From Granulicella sibirica (lineage in GTDB: Bacteria; Acidobacteriota; Terriglobia; Terriglobales; Acidobacteriaceae), in assembly GCF_004115155.1 (NCBI RefSeq), contig NZ_RDSM01000001.1, positions 930,001 to 994,000 on the forward strand: a stretch of 64,000 nucleotides of DNA, read 5' to 3'. Position 1 is the first letter of the stretch. Each line of letters begins with the position of its first letter. The notes beneath the pieces are model-generated. The model searched no databases. It had not been told where the DNA came from and saw only the letters and a program-made list of their open reading frames with translations. The translations under genes were made by a program, and so were the position numbers. Below are positions 15,378-24,084 of this stretch, piece by piece.

Positions 15378-16667
15378 ATGAGTCTCCCGGCTATTCTCGA
15401 GCAGGCCTCCGCCACCGCCACATTACCGTCATTTGAGAGCCTCACCTTCGAGCAGAAGCTCGATCGATTTGCCGAAGTCGCCGTCCGTGTGGGTCTCAAC
15501 CTGGCCGAAGGTCAAGAGCTCTTGATCTCCGCTCCGATCGAAGCGCTTCCTTTGGTTCGCCGCATCACGGACCATGCCTACAAAGCTGGAGCGCTCCTCG
15601 TCACGAGCTTTTACGCCGACGATCCAGCCGTTCTCGCCCGTTACCAGTTCGCGCAGGATAAGAGCTTTGACTACGCTCCGACGTGGCTGCAGGAAGGAAT
15701 CGCGAATGCCTTCCGCTCCGGGGCCGCTCGGCTCGCAATCTCCGGAGCGAATCCCGCTCTCCTCTCGGGTCAGGATCCAGGGAAGATCGCCCGCGCCAAC
15801 GTCGCCGCCTCAAAGGCCAGCAAACCCGCAATGGAGATGATCACCCGCCACGATATCAACTGGTCGATCGTCGCCTACGCGACACCCGAATGGGCTAAAC
15901 TCGCCTTCCCTGACGCTCCGGTAGAAATCGCCGTCGAAAAGCTCTGGGACGCGATCTTCAAGGCCTCGCGCATCACCGGCGCGGATCCCTGCGCCGACTG
16001 GCAGGAGCACACCACGTTCCTTAAATCCCGCGTCGACAAGCTAAACCAGAAGCACTACCACAGCCTGCACTTCAAGGGCTCAGGAACCGATCTCCACGTA
16101 GGTCTCGCCGACGACCACCTCTGGGCTGGCGGAGGAGGGCCATCCGGAAACGGAATCTTCTGCAACCCGAACATCCCGACTGAAGAATGCTTCACGACGC
16201 CCCACAAGGACCGTGTCGATGGCTTCGCACGCGCCTCGAAACCTCTCTCGCACCAGGGCACCCTGATCAAAGACATCGCGGTTCGCTTCGAAAAAGGGAA
16301 GATCGTCCAAGCAAGTGCAAGCGCTGGAGAGGATGCCCTCAAACGCCTGATCGCTACCGATGATGGGGCACGCCGCCTGGGTGAAGTTGCTCTCGTCCCC
16401 CACTCCTCGCCCATAGCGCAAACCGGAATCCTCTTCTGGAACACCCTCTTCGACGAGAACGCTGCGAGCCACATCGCACTCGGACAGGCCTACGCGACCT
16501 GCCTGATCGACGGCGAGAAGATGGACGAGACGACGCTTGCCGCCAAGGGAGCGAATCACAGTCTCATCCACGTGGACTGGATGATTGGATCCGCAGAGAT
16601 CGACGTCGATGGTGTCGGCGCCGACGGAACGGCCGAACCGCTGATGCGCAGCGGAGAGTGGGTTTAG
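15378..16667 (+). CDS. Aminopeptidase, M29 (thermophilic aminopeptidase) family
   Basis: This is a metal-dependent exopeptidase of family M29 (AmpS/AmpT/PepS type), 429 aa, cytoplasmic. The metal-binding segments are easily seen in the C-terminal half: NIPTEECFTTPHKDRVDG, then LFWNTLFDENAASHIALG, and SLIHVDWMIGSAEIDVDG. The family removes N-terminal residues from peptides with broad specificity. Its position between dapB and dapA is notable. It may supply amino acids from recycled peptides, including murein peptides, but that is inference. No signal peptide is present. Confidence 0.92.
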   Translation: MSLPAILEQASATATLPSFESLTFEQKLDRFAEVAVRVGLNLAEGQELLISAPIEALPLVRRITDHAYKAGALLVTSFYADDPAVLARYQFAQDKSFDYAPTWLQEGIANAFRSGAARLAISGANPALLSGQDPGKIARANVAASKASKPAMEMITRHDINWSIVAYATPEWAKLAFPDAPVEIAVEKLWDAIFKASRITGADPCADWQEHTTFLKSRVDKLNQKHYHSLHFKGSGTDLHVGLADDHLWAGGGGPSGNGIFCNPNIPTEECFTTPHKDRVDGFARASKPLSHQGTLIKDIAVRFEKGKIVQASASAGEDALKRLIATDDGARRLGEVALVPHSSPIAQTGILFWNTLFDENAASHIALGQAYATCLIDGEKMDETTLAAKGANHSLIHVDWMIGSAEIDVDGVGADGTAEPLMRSGEWV

Positions 16668-16734
16668 TCGCATTAGACCTGACTCCAAAGAACCTTACCT
16701 GCGATGCGCGCTCGTCGCGCTAAACTAAGCAGCG

Positions 16735-17652
16735 ATGAACCTCCAAGGCTGCGGTACCGCGCTCATTACCCCATTTCAAGCTGACGGCAGCATCGACGAG
16801 TCCGCGCTCGTCGCACTCGTTGACTGGCAGATCGAATCGGGCGTTCACTTCCTGATCCCCTGTGGGACGACTGGCGAAGCCGCAACGCTCACCTCCTCTG
16901 AAACCGAGCGCGTCATCGAACTTGTGTGCGCCACTGCCGCGGGCCGAGTCCCGGTATTCGCAGGATGCACTCACAACTCCACCGCTGAAGCTGTGGCTCG
17001 GGTTCAAAGTTTGGCGAGAGTCCCCGGCCTGAGCGGCCTGCTCACGGCAAACCCGTATTACAACCGCCCGAACCAGGAAGGGCAGTACCAGCACTTCAAG
17101 GCGATCGCGAACGCAGTTGATCTGCCGATCCTGCTCTACAACATTCCCTCGCGCACGGGAGCCAATCTGGAGCCCGCAACAGTGCGGAGGCTGGCGGAGA
17201 TCACAAATGTCATTGGAATCAAGGAGTCGAGCGGCAACCTAGTCCAGATCACGGAGCTTCTCACAACGCTGTCCCCGGAGTTCAAGGTCTTTGCCGGAGA
17301 CGATGTGCTTGCGCTTCCCATCCTGGCACTCGGGGCCGTGGGCCTGATCTCGGTCGCCTCAAATGTCATCCCAGCCGAGACCGCTCGGTTGACACAGGCC
17401 GCCATCGATGGCGATTGGGCTAGGGCGCGCAGCATCAATCGCGAGTTCTACAAGCTGATGCAGTCTCTCTTCCTTGAACCGAGTCCTGCCCCGGCGAAGG
17501 CTCTGTTGAACATCATGGGACGCGCCCACGATGCCTTGCGGCTTCCTTTGGTCTCCGTCTCAGCTCCGGTTCGGCAGAGACTGGAGGATCTGATCGCGGA
17601 GATCGCGCAGTTACACGGAGTGTCGACCGCAAGAGATCTTCACATGGTCTAG
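16735..17652 (+). CDS. dapA: 4-hydroxy-tetrahydrodipicolinate synthase
   Basis: DapA condenses pyruvate with aspartate semialdehyde, the first committed step to DAP and lysine. The TIM-barrel lyase motifs are complete: CGTTGEAATLTSSE near residue 45, the active Tyr in ANPYYNRPNQEGQYQHF, YNIPSRTG, and the Schiff-base Lys in VIGIKESSGNL. Length is 305 aa, normal. A strong hairpin lies just after the stop. The partner enzymes lysC and asd, which supply its substrate, are about 8 kb further on, on the other strand. Confidence 0.96.
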   Translation: MNLQGCGTALITPFQADGSIDESALVALVDWQIESGVHFLIPCGTTGEAATLTSSETERVIELVCATAAGRVPVFAGCTHNSTAEAVARVQSLARVPGLSGLLTANPYYNRPNQEGQYQHFKAIANAVDLPILLYNIPSRTGANLEPATVRRLAEITNVIGIKESSGNLVQITELLTTLSPEFKVFAGDDVLALPILALGAVGLISVASNVIPAETARLTQAAIDGDWARARSINREFYKLMQSLFLEPSPAPAKALLNIMGRAHDALRLPLVSVSAPVRQRLEDLIAEIAQLHGVSTARDLHMV

Positions 17653-17685
17653 CTGGCCGTCAGCCCTGGATTTCTTGACCGGTTC

Positions 17686-17731
17686 GCAACATCCGTTGTT
17701 TCTCGAACGTCCAAGAAACAACGGACGTTGC
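17686..17731. terminator. Strong hairpin after dapA
   Basis: GCAAC-A-TCCGTTGTTTCT pairs with AGAAACAACGGA-C-GTTGC: 12 continuous pairs, one mismatch and 5 more pairs around a 10-base loop. It starts 34 bases after the dapA stop. No T-run follows, so a terminator or mRNA-stabilising role is likely but not proven. Confidence 0.55.
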
Positions 17732-17818
17732 CTCGGCAGAAGCTTTTGCAACACGGCGCGTGGAGCTTCGAACCGGGTAGACTGAAAGTGCACGAGTGTG
17801 CGTAAGGAGCCTTTCCTG

Positions 17819-18553
17819 ATGTTGATTTCTCTTGACCGGGCGTCTCACCGGTCCTCCCATCTGTCCACTACCCAGCCCTCTCGCCTCCACCGAATCGTCC
17901 GGCATATCTCTTTTCAAACCATGATGTGCGGCCTGGCTCTCGGAGCTCTGTGCATTGTTGGACAGACCCGGGCGGATGCGCAGGCGCAGGTGGTCACGGC
18001 GTTCGATCGCCAGTTGAGCCGGCTGGACCTGGCCGTGAGTGGCGCGGGCTACTTCAATACCAAGACGAGCGGAAACAACTACCTTGGTCAGCCTCTAGTC
18101 AACGATCCGGGAAACACACTCGGCGCAATCGTCACGATACGTTACACCGCGAGACCCTACGTAGGCTTTGAATTCAACTACGGTTACGCCCGTTTCACGC
18201 AGAACTTCTCGTCCATCGGCGGTGTGCAGTCGAACGCAAACGAGTACACCGTGGGATATGTTGCTCATCCCGGCTTCTCCGTCTTCGGGCTTCAGCCATT
18301 CGCGGCAATCGGTGCGGGCTCGATCGCCAATAAGCCGACTCCGGGCGGTGGCCAGGGGCTTCAGGAGCAGGCGCGCGCGGCGTACTACTACGGCGTCGGC
18401 GTAGATGACCTCTACTTCGGTCCACACTTCGGCTTCCGCGGACAGTTTCGGCAGCTTATCTCTCTCGCTCCGGACTACGGGCAGAACTACCTGACGATCA
18501 AGAAGCGGACCATCACGTCAGAGCCAGCATTTGGAATATTTCTGAAGTTCTAA
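17819..18553 (+). CDS. Predicted outer-membrane beta-barrel protein
   Basis: This is an exported protein of about 244 aa. After a basic N-terminus comes a hydrophobic segment MCGLALGALCIVGQTRADAQA that looks like a signal peptide, set unusually far (about 35 residues) from the start. The mature part has alternating aromatic strands (YVGFEFNYGYARFTQNF, YTVGYVAHPGF, HFGFRGQFRQLISLAPDYG) and ends in FGIFLKF, with a C-terminal Phe, as expected for an outer-membrane barrel of the OmpA/OmpW-like size. ATG 17819 is chosen because AAGGAG lies nine bases upstream. An internal ATG just before the hydrophobic part is an alternative. Function unknown. Confidence 0.7.
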   Translation: MLISLDRASHRSSHLSTTQPSRLHRIVRHISFQTMMCGLALGALCIVGQTRADAQAQVVTAFDRQLSRLDLAVSGAGYFNTKTSGNNYLGQPLVNDPGNTLGAIVTIRYTARPYVGFEFNYGYARFTQNFSSIGGVQSNANEYTVGYVAHPGFSVFGLQPFAAIGAGSIANKPTPGGGQGLQEQARAAYYYGVGVDDLYFGPHFGFRGQFRQLISLAPDYGQNYLTIKKRTITSEPAFGIFLKF

Positions 18554-18659
18554 CGGTCTGGGTTCCTGCCTGCGGATTACTGAAACCCTCCCATCCTCGC
18601 TGGCATACAATCGCATCGGCCCCTCTGCGTGTTCGGCGGGTTCCTGAGAGCTGGTTGCC

Positions 18660-19550
18660 ATGTTGCCCTTTCCATTGCTGATCGTTGTCGCCATTGTTGT
18701 CCTCTATGTCATCAACTCCATCAAGATCCTGAAGGAGTATGAGCGCGGTGTCGTCTTTCGTCTCGGACGTGTGCGCTCGGATGCGACAGGACCAGGTGTC
18801 GTGCTTGTGTTTCGGCCCATCGATCAGATCGTTCGAGTGAGCTTGCGGCAGGAAGCGATGGAGGTTCCATCGCAGGATGTCATTACGCGCGATAACGTCA
18901 CGCTAAAAGTGAACGCGGTCATCACGCTGAGGGTCATTGATCCGGTCCGCGCCGTCATCGAGGTCTCGAACTACGTCTATCAGACCTCGCAGTTCGCGCA
19001 GACCACCTTGCGCTCTGTGCTTGGCGAGGTGGATCTGGACGAGCTCTTGGCTCACCGCGAGCAGTTGAACCAGAGGATCCAGACCATTATTGATGGGCAC
19101 ACAGCACCGTTCGGCGTAAAAGTGGTCTCGGTCGAGGTCAAGCAGGTTGATATGCCGGAATCGATGCTCCGCGCGATGGCAAAGCAGGCTGAAGCCGAGC
19201 GGGAACGCCGATCGAAGATTATCCATGCGGAAGGCGAGTACAACGCTGCGGGCAAACTCGTGGAAGCGGCCGCCCTTATGGCGACGCAGCCTATGACTCT
19301 ACAGCTTCGATATCTTCAAACGCTGACGGAGATCGGCGTTGAGAAGAACACGACGATCGTGTTTCCGTTGCCAATGGAACTGATGAATCTGCTGAACAGG
19401 ACGTTTGCTGGGACGGCGAGCGGAGTCGCAGGCCCGGTGAAGACGACTCCAGAGACTGCTCCTGTAGTTCCCGGCGCACGGTTTACTGGCTCGGACGCCG
19501 CGGCAACCCGCGAGATGGAGGACTTGAGCGATGAGCCTTCTGCGCAGTGA
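18660..19550 (+). CDS. SPFH/Band 7 (slipin) membrane protein
   Basis: This is a stomatin/slipin homolog: one N-terminal membrane helix (LLIVVAIVVLYVINSIKI) followed by the SPFH domain with YERGVVFRLGRVRSDATGPG, QEAMEVPSQDVITRDNVTLKVNA and RSVLGEVDLDELL. A coiled-coil portion contains AMAKQAEAERERRSKIIHAEGE. About 50 Ala/Pro/Thr-rich residues form the tail. Such proteins assemble into membrane cages or platforms that recruit proteases. Slipins are normally paired with an NfeD protein, but here the next gene is a SPOR-domain protein whose start overlaps this stop by 20 bases. Confidence 0.9.
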   Translation: MLPFPLLIVVAIVVLYVINSIKILKEYERGVVFRLGRVRSDATGPGVVLVFRPIDQIVRVSLRQEAMEVPSQDVITRDNVTLKVNAVITLRVIDPVRAVIEVSNYVYQTSQFAQTTLRSVLGEVDLDELLAHREQLNQRIQTIIDGHTAPFGVKVVSVEVKQVDMPESMLRAMAKQAEAERERRSKIIHAEGEYNAAGKLVEAAALMATQPMTLQLRYLQTLTEIGVEKNTTIVFPLPMELMNLLNRTFAGTASGVAGPVKTTPETAPVVPGARFTGSDAAATREMEDLSDEPSAQ

Positions 19551-20217
19551 GAGTGATCTTGAGGATATGACAGACATGCACGACTCCGGACGAGACCGGG
19601 AGATTTCTCTTGGCACGTCAACACTGCTTGGAATCTTCTTTGCGCTGGCCTTGGTGTGTTCGGCCTTCTTTGGCTTTGGTTATTCGCTTGGGCGCAAATC
19701 GGCTCAACCAACCGGTGCACCGGTTGTTGCTGCGACTACTGACGCGCCAGCCAGCGGTGGCCTGTTCAAGAGCTTCAAACCTTCGCCTGGAAGTCCTGTG
19801 AAGGCGAGTGCAACGTCTTCCTCCGATGGGGATGAGGCTTCTAAGGCAGTTACGGCTCCCGCAACGAGGACCGAAGTGGTTGCGGTAGAGAAGAAGGCGT
19901 TTGACCCGGATGCGTCCGTTGTGGGAGATGAGCCTGCGCCTGCGCCGAAGACTGCTCCAATCGTTCGTCAGGCCCCTGCTGTCGTTGCTCCGGTCGCTGG
20001 TGGGACGGCGGTTGTGCAGGTTGCGGCTGTGTCACACCAGGAGGACGCTGATGTACTGCTCTCAGCGCTCCGGCGCAAGGGTTACAGCGTGAGTGTCCGG
20101 CAGGAACCGCAGGACAAGCTGCTGCATGTGCAGCTTGGTCCTTACGCCTCGAAGAAGGATGCCGAGGCAATGCGGCAGAAGCTGCTTGGCGATGGTTACA
20201 ACGCGATCGTGAAGTAG
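19531..20217 (+). CDS. SPOR-domain membrane protein
   Basis: This is a bitopic inner-membrane protein: a cytoplasmic N-terminus of about 30 residues, one helix (STLLGIFFALALVCSAFFGF), a long Ala/Pro/Thr-rich periplasmic linker, and a C-terminal SPOR domain from about residue 155 (VVQVAAVSHQEDADVLLSAL to the end). SPOR domains bind peptidoglycan stripped of stem peptides at the division septum, so a role in division or wall remodelling is likely. The ATG lies inside the end of the slipin gene, with GGAGGA upstream, so translation is probably coupled. Confidence 0.87.
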   Translation: MSLLRSESDLEDMTDMHDSGRDREISLGTSTLLGIFFALALVCSAFFGFGYSLGRKSAQPTGAPVVAATTDAPASGGLFKSFKPSPGSPVKASATSSSDGDEASKAVTAPATRTEVVAVEKKAFDPDASVVGDEPAPAPKTAPIVRQAPAVVAPVAGGTAVVQVAAVSHQEDADVLLSALRRKGYSVSVRQEPQDKLLHVQLGPYASKKDAEAMRQKLLGDGYNAIVK

Positions 20218-20943
20218 CTAGACGTTGAGCGCGATCGGCTTCATTGCGGCTGGAAGTGCGGCGGCGATAGAGGCGTGAACGGCGCGCATCAGTTCGTCGC
20301 GGGTGGCGAAGGCGGAAGGATAGATCGCGGGCAGGAACTGGATACGGGCGGTTCCTGGGACGATGGCTGCGCTTCCCTTGCGGAGCATGTGTTCCGTGCC
20401 GGAGATGGCGATCGGGACGATCGGTGCGAGCGTCTGCTGCGCGAGGAAGAATGGACCCTTTTTGAAAGTCGAGAGACGACCGTCGGTGGAGCGCGTCCCT
20501 TCGGGGTAGACGAGGATATTCAGGCCAGAGCGGAGTGCCGCGGCAGCAGCTGCGACGCTGGCTGCGGCAGATTCGCGGCGGCTTCCGCGCTCGACGGGTA
20601 CGAACTGGGCCATGCGCATCGCCGTTCCAAGAATCGGGATCTTCATCAACTCTTTCTTGAGGAGGACTGAGGATCGGCCTGGGAGCGATGGGAGAAGAAC
20701 TGGTGGGTCGAGGTTCGAGACGTGGTTGGACATGAAGATCACGCTCTCGGCTTTGGGCACGTTTTCGAGGCCGATCGAGTCGACTTTTATGCCAGCCGCC
20801 CTGAGAGCTAGACGAATGATGCGCATGGCCACTCGGTATAGAGGCGAGATGTCCTTGATGAGCCGGGCGTGTGGGATGCCGATGATTCCGGCGAGCGGCC
20901 CGAGCGCGGTGAGGACGAAAAGAAACTTGAACGAAGCGAACAT
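20218..20943 (-). CDS. plsC: 1-acyl-sn-glycerol-3-phosphate acyltransferase
   Basis: PlsC makes phosphatidic acid by acylating lysophosphatidic acid at the inner membrane. The catalytic block MSNHVSNLDPPVLL (NHxxxxD) and the substrate block VYPEGTRSTDGRL are intact, followed by PIVPIAISGTEHML. The N-terminal hydrophobic stretch FASFKFLFVLTALGPLAGIIG is a membrane anchor. The start at 20943 is four bases after the mpl stop. Codons further upstream lie inside mpl and would add an unrelated N-terminus. Length is 241 aa, normal. Confidence 0.92.
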   Translation of the reverse strand: MFASFKFLFVLTALGPLAGIIGIPHARLIKDISPLYRVAMRIIRLALRAAGIKVDSIGLENVPKAESVIFMSNHVSNLDPPVLLPSLPGRSSVLLKKELMKIPILGTAMRMAQFVPVERGSRRESAAASVAAAAAALRSGLNILVYPEGTRSTDGRLSTFKKGPFFLAQQTLAPIVPIAISGTEHMLRKGSAAIVPGTARIQFLPAIYPSAFATRDELMRAVHASIAAALPAAMKPIALNV

Positions 20944-20947
20944 TGAA

Positions 20948-22384
20948 TTAGTTGAGGATATCAGCCGGTGCTTCGGCGATGGCATTGGGAAGTTTTTCGT
21001 AGATGTTGCCAAAACCGCCGTTGGAGAGAATCGCGATGACATCTCCGGATTTCAGTTGAGGGGTAAGCGCTTCGACGATGGCATCGGCGTCCGGGTAGAC
21101 GGTGGCGGGAATGTTGCGGGCGCGGAGGCTGGCAGCGACATTTTCAGGGTGGAGACGCTCGGTGACGGGGATGGATTCGCTCTTGAAGACGCCCGCGAGG
21201 ACGACCTGGTCGGCTAGGGCGAGGGAGTCGACCAGGTCCTGCTCGAAGACGTTGCGGCGGAGCGTGTTCGAGCGGGGCTCGAGGATGGCGACGAGACGGC
21301 GTCCGCGATAGCTGGTGCGCAGGGCGCGGAGGGTCTCCCGGATGGCGGTGGGGTGGTGCGCGAAGTCGTCGATGATGGTGATGCCGTGGACCTCTGCGCG
21401 GACCTCGAGGCGCCGCTTGACGCTGCGGAAGGTGGCGAGGGCTTCGACGATGGCCTCCGTTGGAACGCCTTGGCCAGCGGCCAGCGCGGCTGCGGCCGTG
21501 GCGTTGAAGGCATTGTGCTCACCGGCCATTGGGAGGGTGAGCGTGGCGAAGGGCTCGCCTTTGCGGCGGAGGTCCCAGGTCGAGGTTGTGCCCTCGTGAG
21601 TGAGGTTGGCGATGTGCCAGTAAGAGCTGGGCAGGAGGCCGTAGCGCTCGACGGCGCAGAAGGCTCGGTCGATGCACTCGGTGACGTTCAGGCTGGCGTC
21701 GAACGCGACGACACGACCTCGGCGGGGAATGAGGTTGACGAGGCGTTTGAAGGCGGTCTTGACGGCTGGTAGATCGGGGTAGATGTCGGCGTGATCGAAC
21801 TCGACGTGGGTGAGGATGGCGGCGTCGGGAAAGTAGTGGAGGAACTTAGGCCCCTTGTCGAAGAAGGCGGTGTCGTACTCGTCACCTTCAAGGAGGAAGG
21901 GCCTGGTGCCGCGGACCAGGAAGGAACGTCCGAAGTTCTCGGCGAGGCCTCCGATGAGGAAGCTTGGAGCGAGTTCGGGGTGGGTGTGGCTGGCGACCTC
22001 GTAGATCCAGGCGAGCATGCTTGTCGTGGTGGTCTTGCCGTGGGTTCCGGCGACGACGAGGGATTCGCGGTTGGGGAGGAACTCGTCGTGGAGAAGCGCG
22101 GCCATGCTGGTGAAGGGGATGCGCTGGTCGAGGACGTATTCGAGTTCGACGTTCCCTCGGGAGATGGCGTTTCCGACGACTACCAAATCGGGGCGTGGCG
22201 TGAGGTTGATTTCGGCGTAGGGCTCGTGGACAGGGATGCGGAGGGCGGCGAGTTGGTCGGACATCGGCGGGTAAGCGGCGGCGTCGGAGCCGGTGACGCT
22301 GTGGCCGATCTGTTGGAGCATGCCTGCGAGAGAGGCCATCGCTGTGCCGCAGATGCCGATGAGGTGAATGTGTTTTGTCTTCAT
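20948..22384 (-). CDS. mpl: UDP-N-acetylmuramate:L-alanyl-gamma-D-glutamyl-meso-DAP ligase (murein peptide ligase)
   Basis: This Mur-ligase-family protein of 478 aa begins MKTKHIHLIGICGTAMASLA, has the ATP loop AGTHGKTTTTSM, FLIGGLAENFG, EGDEYDTAFFDKGPKFLHY, VEFDHADIYPDL and DDFAHHPTAIRETL. The EYDTAFFDK and DDFAHHPTAI wording is that of Mpl, which ligates a recycled tripeptide to UDP-MurNAc, rather than of MurC, which adds L-Ala. MurC is the main alternative. Mpl consumes meso-DAP-containing peptide, so it links the recycling enzymes here to the DAP genes. The start at 22384 avoids a long unrelated extension into the repeat-bearing leader. Confidence 0.88.
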   Translation of the reverse strand: MKTKHIHLIGICGTAMASLAGMLQQIGHSVTGSDAAAYPPMSDQLAALRIPVHEPYAEINLTPRPDLVVVGNAISRGNVELEYVLDQRIPFTSMAALLHDEFLPNRESLVVAGTHGKTTTTSMLAWIYEVASHTHPELAPSFLIGGLAENFGRSFLVRGTRPFLLEGDEYDTAFFDKGPKFLHYFPDAAILTHVEFDHADIYPDLPAVKTAFKRLVNLIPRRGRVVAFDASLNVTECIDRAFCAVERYGLLPSSYWHIANLTHEGTTSTWDLRRKGEPFATLTLPMAGEHNAFNATAAAALAAGQGVPTEAIVEALATFRSVKRRLEVRAEVHGITIIDDFAHHPTAIRETLRALRTSYRGRRLVAILEPRSNTLRRNVFEQDLVDSLALADQVVLAGVFKSESIPVTERLHPENVAASLRARNIPATVYPDADAIVEALTPQLKSGDVIAILSNGGFGNIYEKLPNAIAEAPADILN

Positions 22385-22475
22385 GGCTTCGTGATCCGCA
22401 CCTGTCTCAGGAGGTACCCCCCCTATGTAGTGGGTGACTTTCTTTGTTTTGTGCAGCTTACGCCGATATTTTTTT

Positions 22476-22533
22476 GCAAATTCCTCCAAACAAAGGAGTT
22501 GCGGGTAAATTCCTCAAAAGAAAAGGGTTGCGG
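22476..22533. repeat. Head-to-tail pair of a 29-base repeat
   Basis: Two directly adjacent 29-base units (22476-22504 and 22505-22533) agree at 24 positions. Each reads AAATTCCTC near its start and GTTGCGG at its end. The first contains GGAG complementary to CTCC, so each unit can also fold weakly. They lie about 90 bases upstream of the mpl start. Confidence 0.7.
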
Positions 22534-22780
22534 CGATCCCCATTCTGGAGTGTGATCCCGGCGATGAATACTTTTTCTCATGTTTCAAGTGTACCGGACT
22601 CACCATAACTGATGTGACAGGGCTATCTTCCTTATTTTGAGTGATTTGCGCGATTTTGGACTTGACATGCGGAAATGCTGGTTTTTCTTGCGATTATTTT
22701 TGTAAGTGGTTCAAATGATTCGGTTTGTAGTGACTACTTCGGCTGGTGGAGTGGCGGATGGTGCTGAGGATGGGTGCCTC

Positions 22781-22838
22781 AGGGGCTGAAGCCCCTTTTC
22801 CAGATGTTTTCTGATGGCACGGCTGAAGCCGTGCCATC
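22781..22838. repeat. Paired TGAA-loop hairpins
   Basis: AGGGGC-TGAA-GCCCCT (22781-22796) is followed 16 bases later by GATGGCACGGC-TGAA-GCCGTGCCATC (22813-22838), an 11-pair perfect stem. Both have the same TGAA loop. Elements of this kind are, from memory, frequent in Acidobacteriota intergenic DNA. Confidence 0.8.
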
Positions 22839-23011
22839 AAGCAGGACGAGCAAGACGCGCGTATGGAGAGGGAGGCGAGAGCCGCTGGAGGCGCGCAGGA
22901 TTCGAGCGAAGTTGTTGCCGTCGTGAGCTTGCGCTTTGCTTTGGCTGGCGCGTCTACACTACGAGGGCGGGGTTGATCCAATCCCGCCCCAAGACGAAGG
23001 ACTGACCGCCT

Positions 23012-23755
23012 ATGCAGCCGCCTCTCCATCCCGGAGTGCCCGTTCGCACCGGTCCGAGCTTCTATCTGACCGGACGCCAACCGCTGCGGCCCGGAGCTAT
23101 CGTGCTGGCTGTCGTGGGTGCCGTGATTGCGTTGTCGTCGGTGCTGTATGCGCTTGGTCACAACGGACGTCTGGCTCTGAGTTCCGGCAGCCCGGGTGAT
23201 GATCGTTCCGCCAGCACCACCTCTGGAGCGGCTCCGGGTGCTGACGACAAAGACGACAAGGATGATGATCCGAACCAGGTCGACACCATCGTTCTGGGTG
23301 ATCCGAGCGATGCTCCTGTGCCTGGGAGACGGGGAGATCACGTCAGTCCGGTTCACGCTACCATTCTTGTTCGGCTGCCCCGGTATGGGGACCAGGTGGG
23401 GCTTATCCCTGACAGCCCGGCGGGCCATCTGCTCTACGGATGGCTTGCGGCTTTCAACCACGCGAGTCCTTCGGCGCTGGGGGATGTCCTGCCCAACGTT
23501 TCGCCTGAAGCCGCGATTGCGGCGCAGATGGAGCTTCGGCAGCAGAGCGGAGGGTTCAACCTGCTTTCGGCCAAAGAGGTGCAGCCTGGGATGCTGGTGT
23601 TTCGGCTGCGCGACCAGACTCCCGAGGCGAAGGAGGTGTTGGGGACGCTGCAGGTGCGTCCGGGGTCGAGCCCGGCTGCGATTGGGAGTTTCAGCTTGCG
23701 GGGTGTTCCCTCGCCGCGCCGGACCTCTACGACTGAGGCTGCGCCACCGCGATGA
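23012..23755 (+). CDS. Membrane-anchored protein of unknown function
   Basis: Not recognised. The protein has a short N-terminus, one hydrophobic segment (AIVLAVVGAVIALSSVLYAL, about residues 30-50), then an Asp/Lys-rich linker (GADDKDDKDDDP) and a C-terminal region of about 140 residues without obvious motifs. A single-pass inner-membrane protein with a periplasmic domain is the simplest reading. AAGGA lies nine bases before the ATG. It stands alone, divergent from mpl and convergent with the toxin-antitoxin pair. Confidence 0.65.
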   Translation: MQPPLHPGVPVRTGPSFYLTGRQPLRPGAIVLAVVGAVIALSSVLYALGHNGRLALSSGSPGDDRSASTTSGAAPGADDKDDKDDDPNQVDTIVLGDPSDAPVPGRRGDHVSPVHATILVRLPRYGDQVGLIPDSPAGHLLYGWLAAFNHASPSALGDVLPNVSPEAAIAAQMELRQQSGGFNLLSAKEVQPGMLVFRLRDQTPEAKEVLGTLQVRPGSSPAAIGSFSLRGVPSPRRTSTTEAAPPR

Positions 23756-23775
23756 AGCGACTACCGGGGAAACCC

Positions 23776-24084
23776 TCAGGATGGGTTTGATGGACGGGTC
23801 TTCCAGTGCCGGGGGTTCCGCTTTCCGTGAAAGCAGGCGATCACGACGATCCGATTCGGCTCGTCGATGAAGAAGATGCCATAGGGAAAGCGGCGAACGC
23901 CGGCTCGTCTGCGGTTCCTGTCCGCGACGGCGAAGAGCAATGGGTTGGCGGAGATGTTCTCCATGGTTGCGTCGATCGCCTGAGCGAACCGGATTCCAAG
24001 CTCCGGGCGCACGTTACTGTACCAGGCCGCGGCTTCTTTCAGTTCTGCAACCGCTTCGGGCAGCCATACGACCGGCAGGTTCAC
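23776..24084 (-). CDS. RelE/ParE-type toxin
   Basis: This is a small basic protein (102 aa) of the RelE/ParE superfamily. It shows VVWLPEAVAELKEAAAWYS, the Arg-rich middle RNRRRAGVRRFPYGIFFID and the ending IACFHGKRNPRHW typical of these toxins. Members either cleave mRNA at the ribosome or inhibit DNA gyrase, and the sequence does not tell which. The GTG start overlaps the TGA of the antitoxin gene by 4 bases (GTGA), as in standard antitoxin-toxin operons. Start codons further upstream lie inside the antitoxin. Confidence 0.88.
   Translation of the reverse strand: MNLPVVWLPEAVAELKEAAAWYSNVRPELGIRFAQAIDATMENISANPLLFAVADRNRRRAGVRRFPYGIFFIDEPNRIVVIACFHGKRNPRHWKTRPSNPS

Larger units (their letters stand above)
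22385..23011. other. 627-base intergenic region, relatively AT-rich, with several repeats
   Basis: No gene is supported. The part next to mpl (22440-22740) is clearly more AT-rich than the surroundings and contains the 29-base tandem pair at 22476-22533. The part next to the rightward unknown gene holds two TGAA-loop hairpins (22781-22838). Divergent promoters for mpl and the gene at 23012 must lie here. None could be assigned securely. Confidence 0.6.

Noticed and set aside
15000..20000. Chromosome replication origin at the skew change
   Set aside because: No dnaA, dnaN, gidA or cluster of DnaA boxes is seen, so the composition switch alone is not enough.
22440..22840. CRISPR-like array
   Set aside because: Only two 29-base units lie here, directly adjacent with no spacers, and the hairpins beside them differ in stem sequence. 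No cas genes are present.
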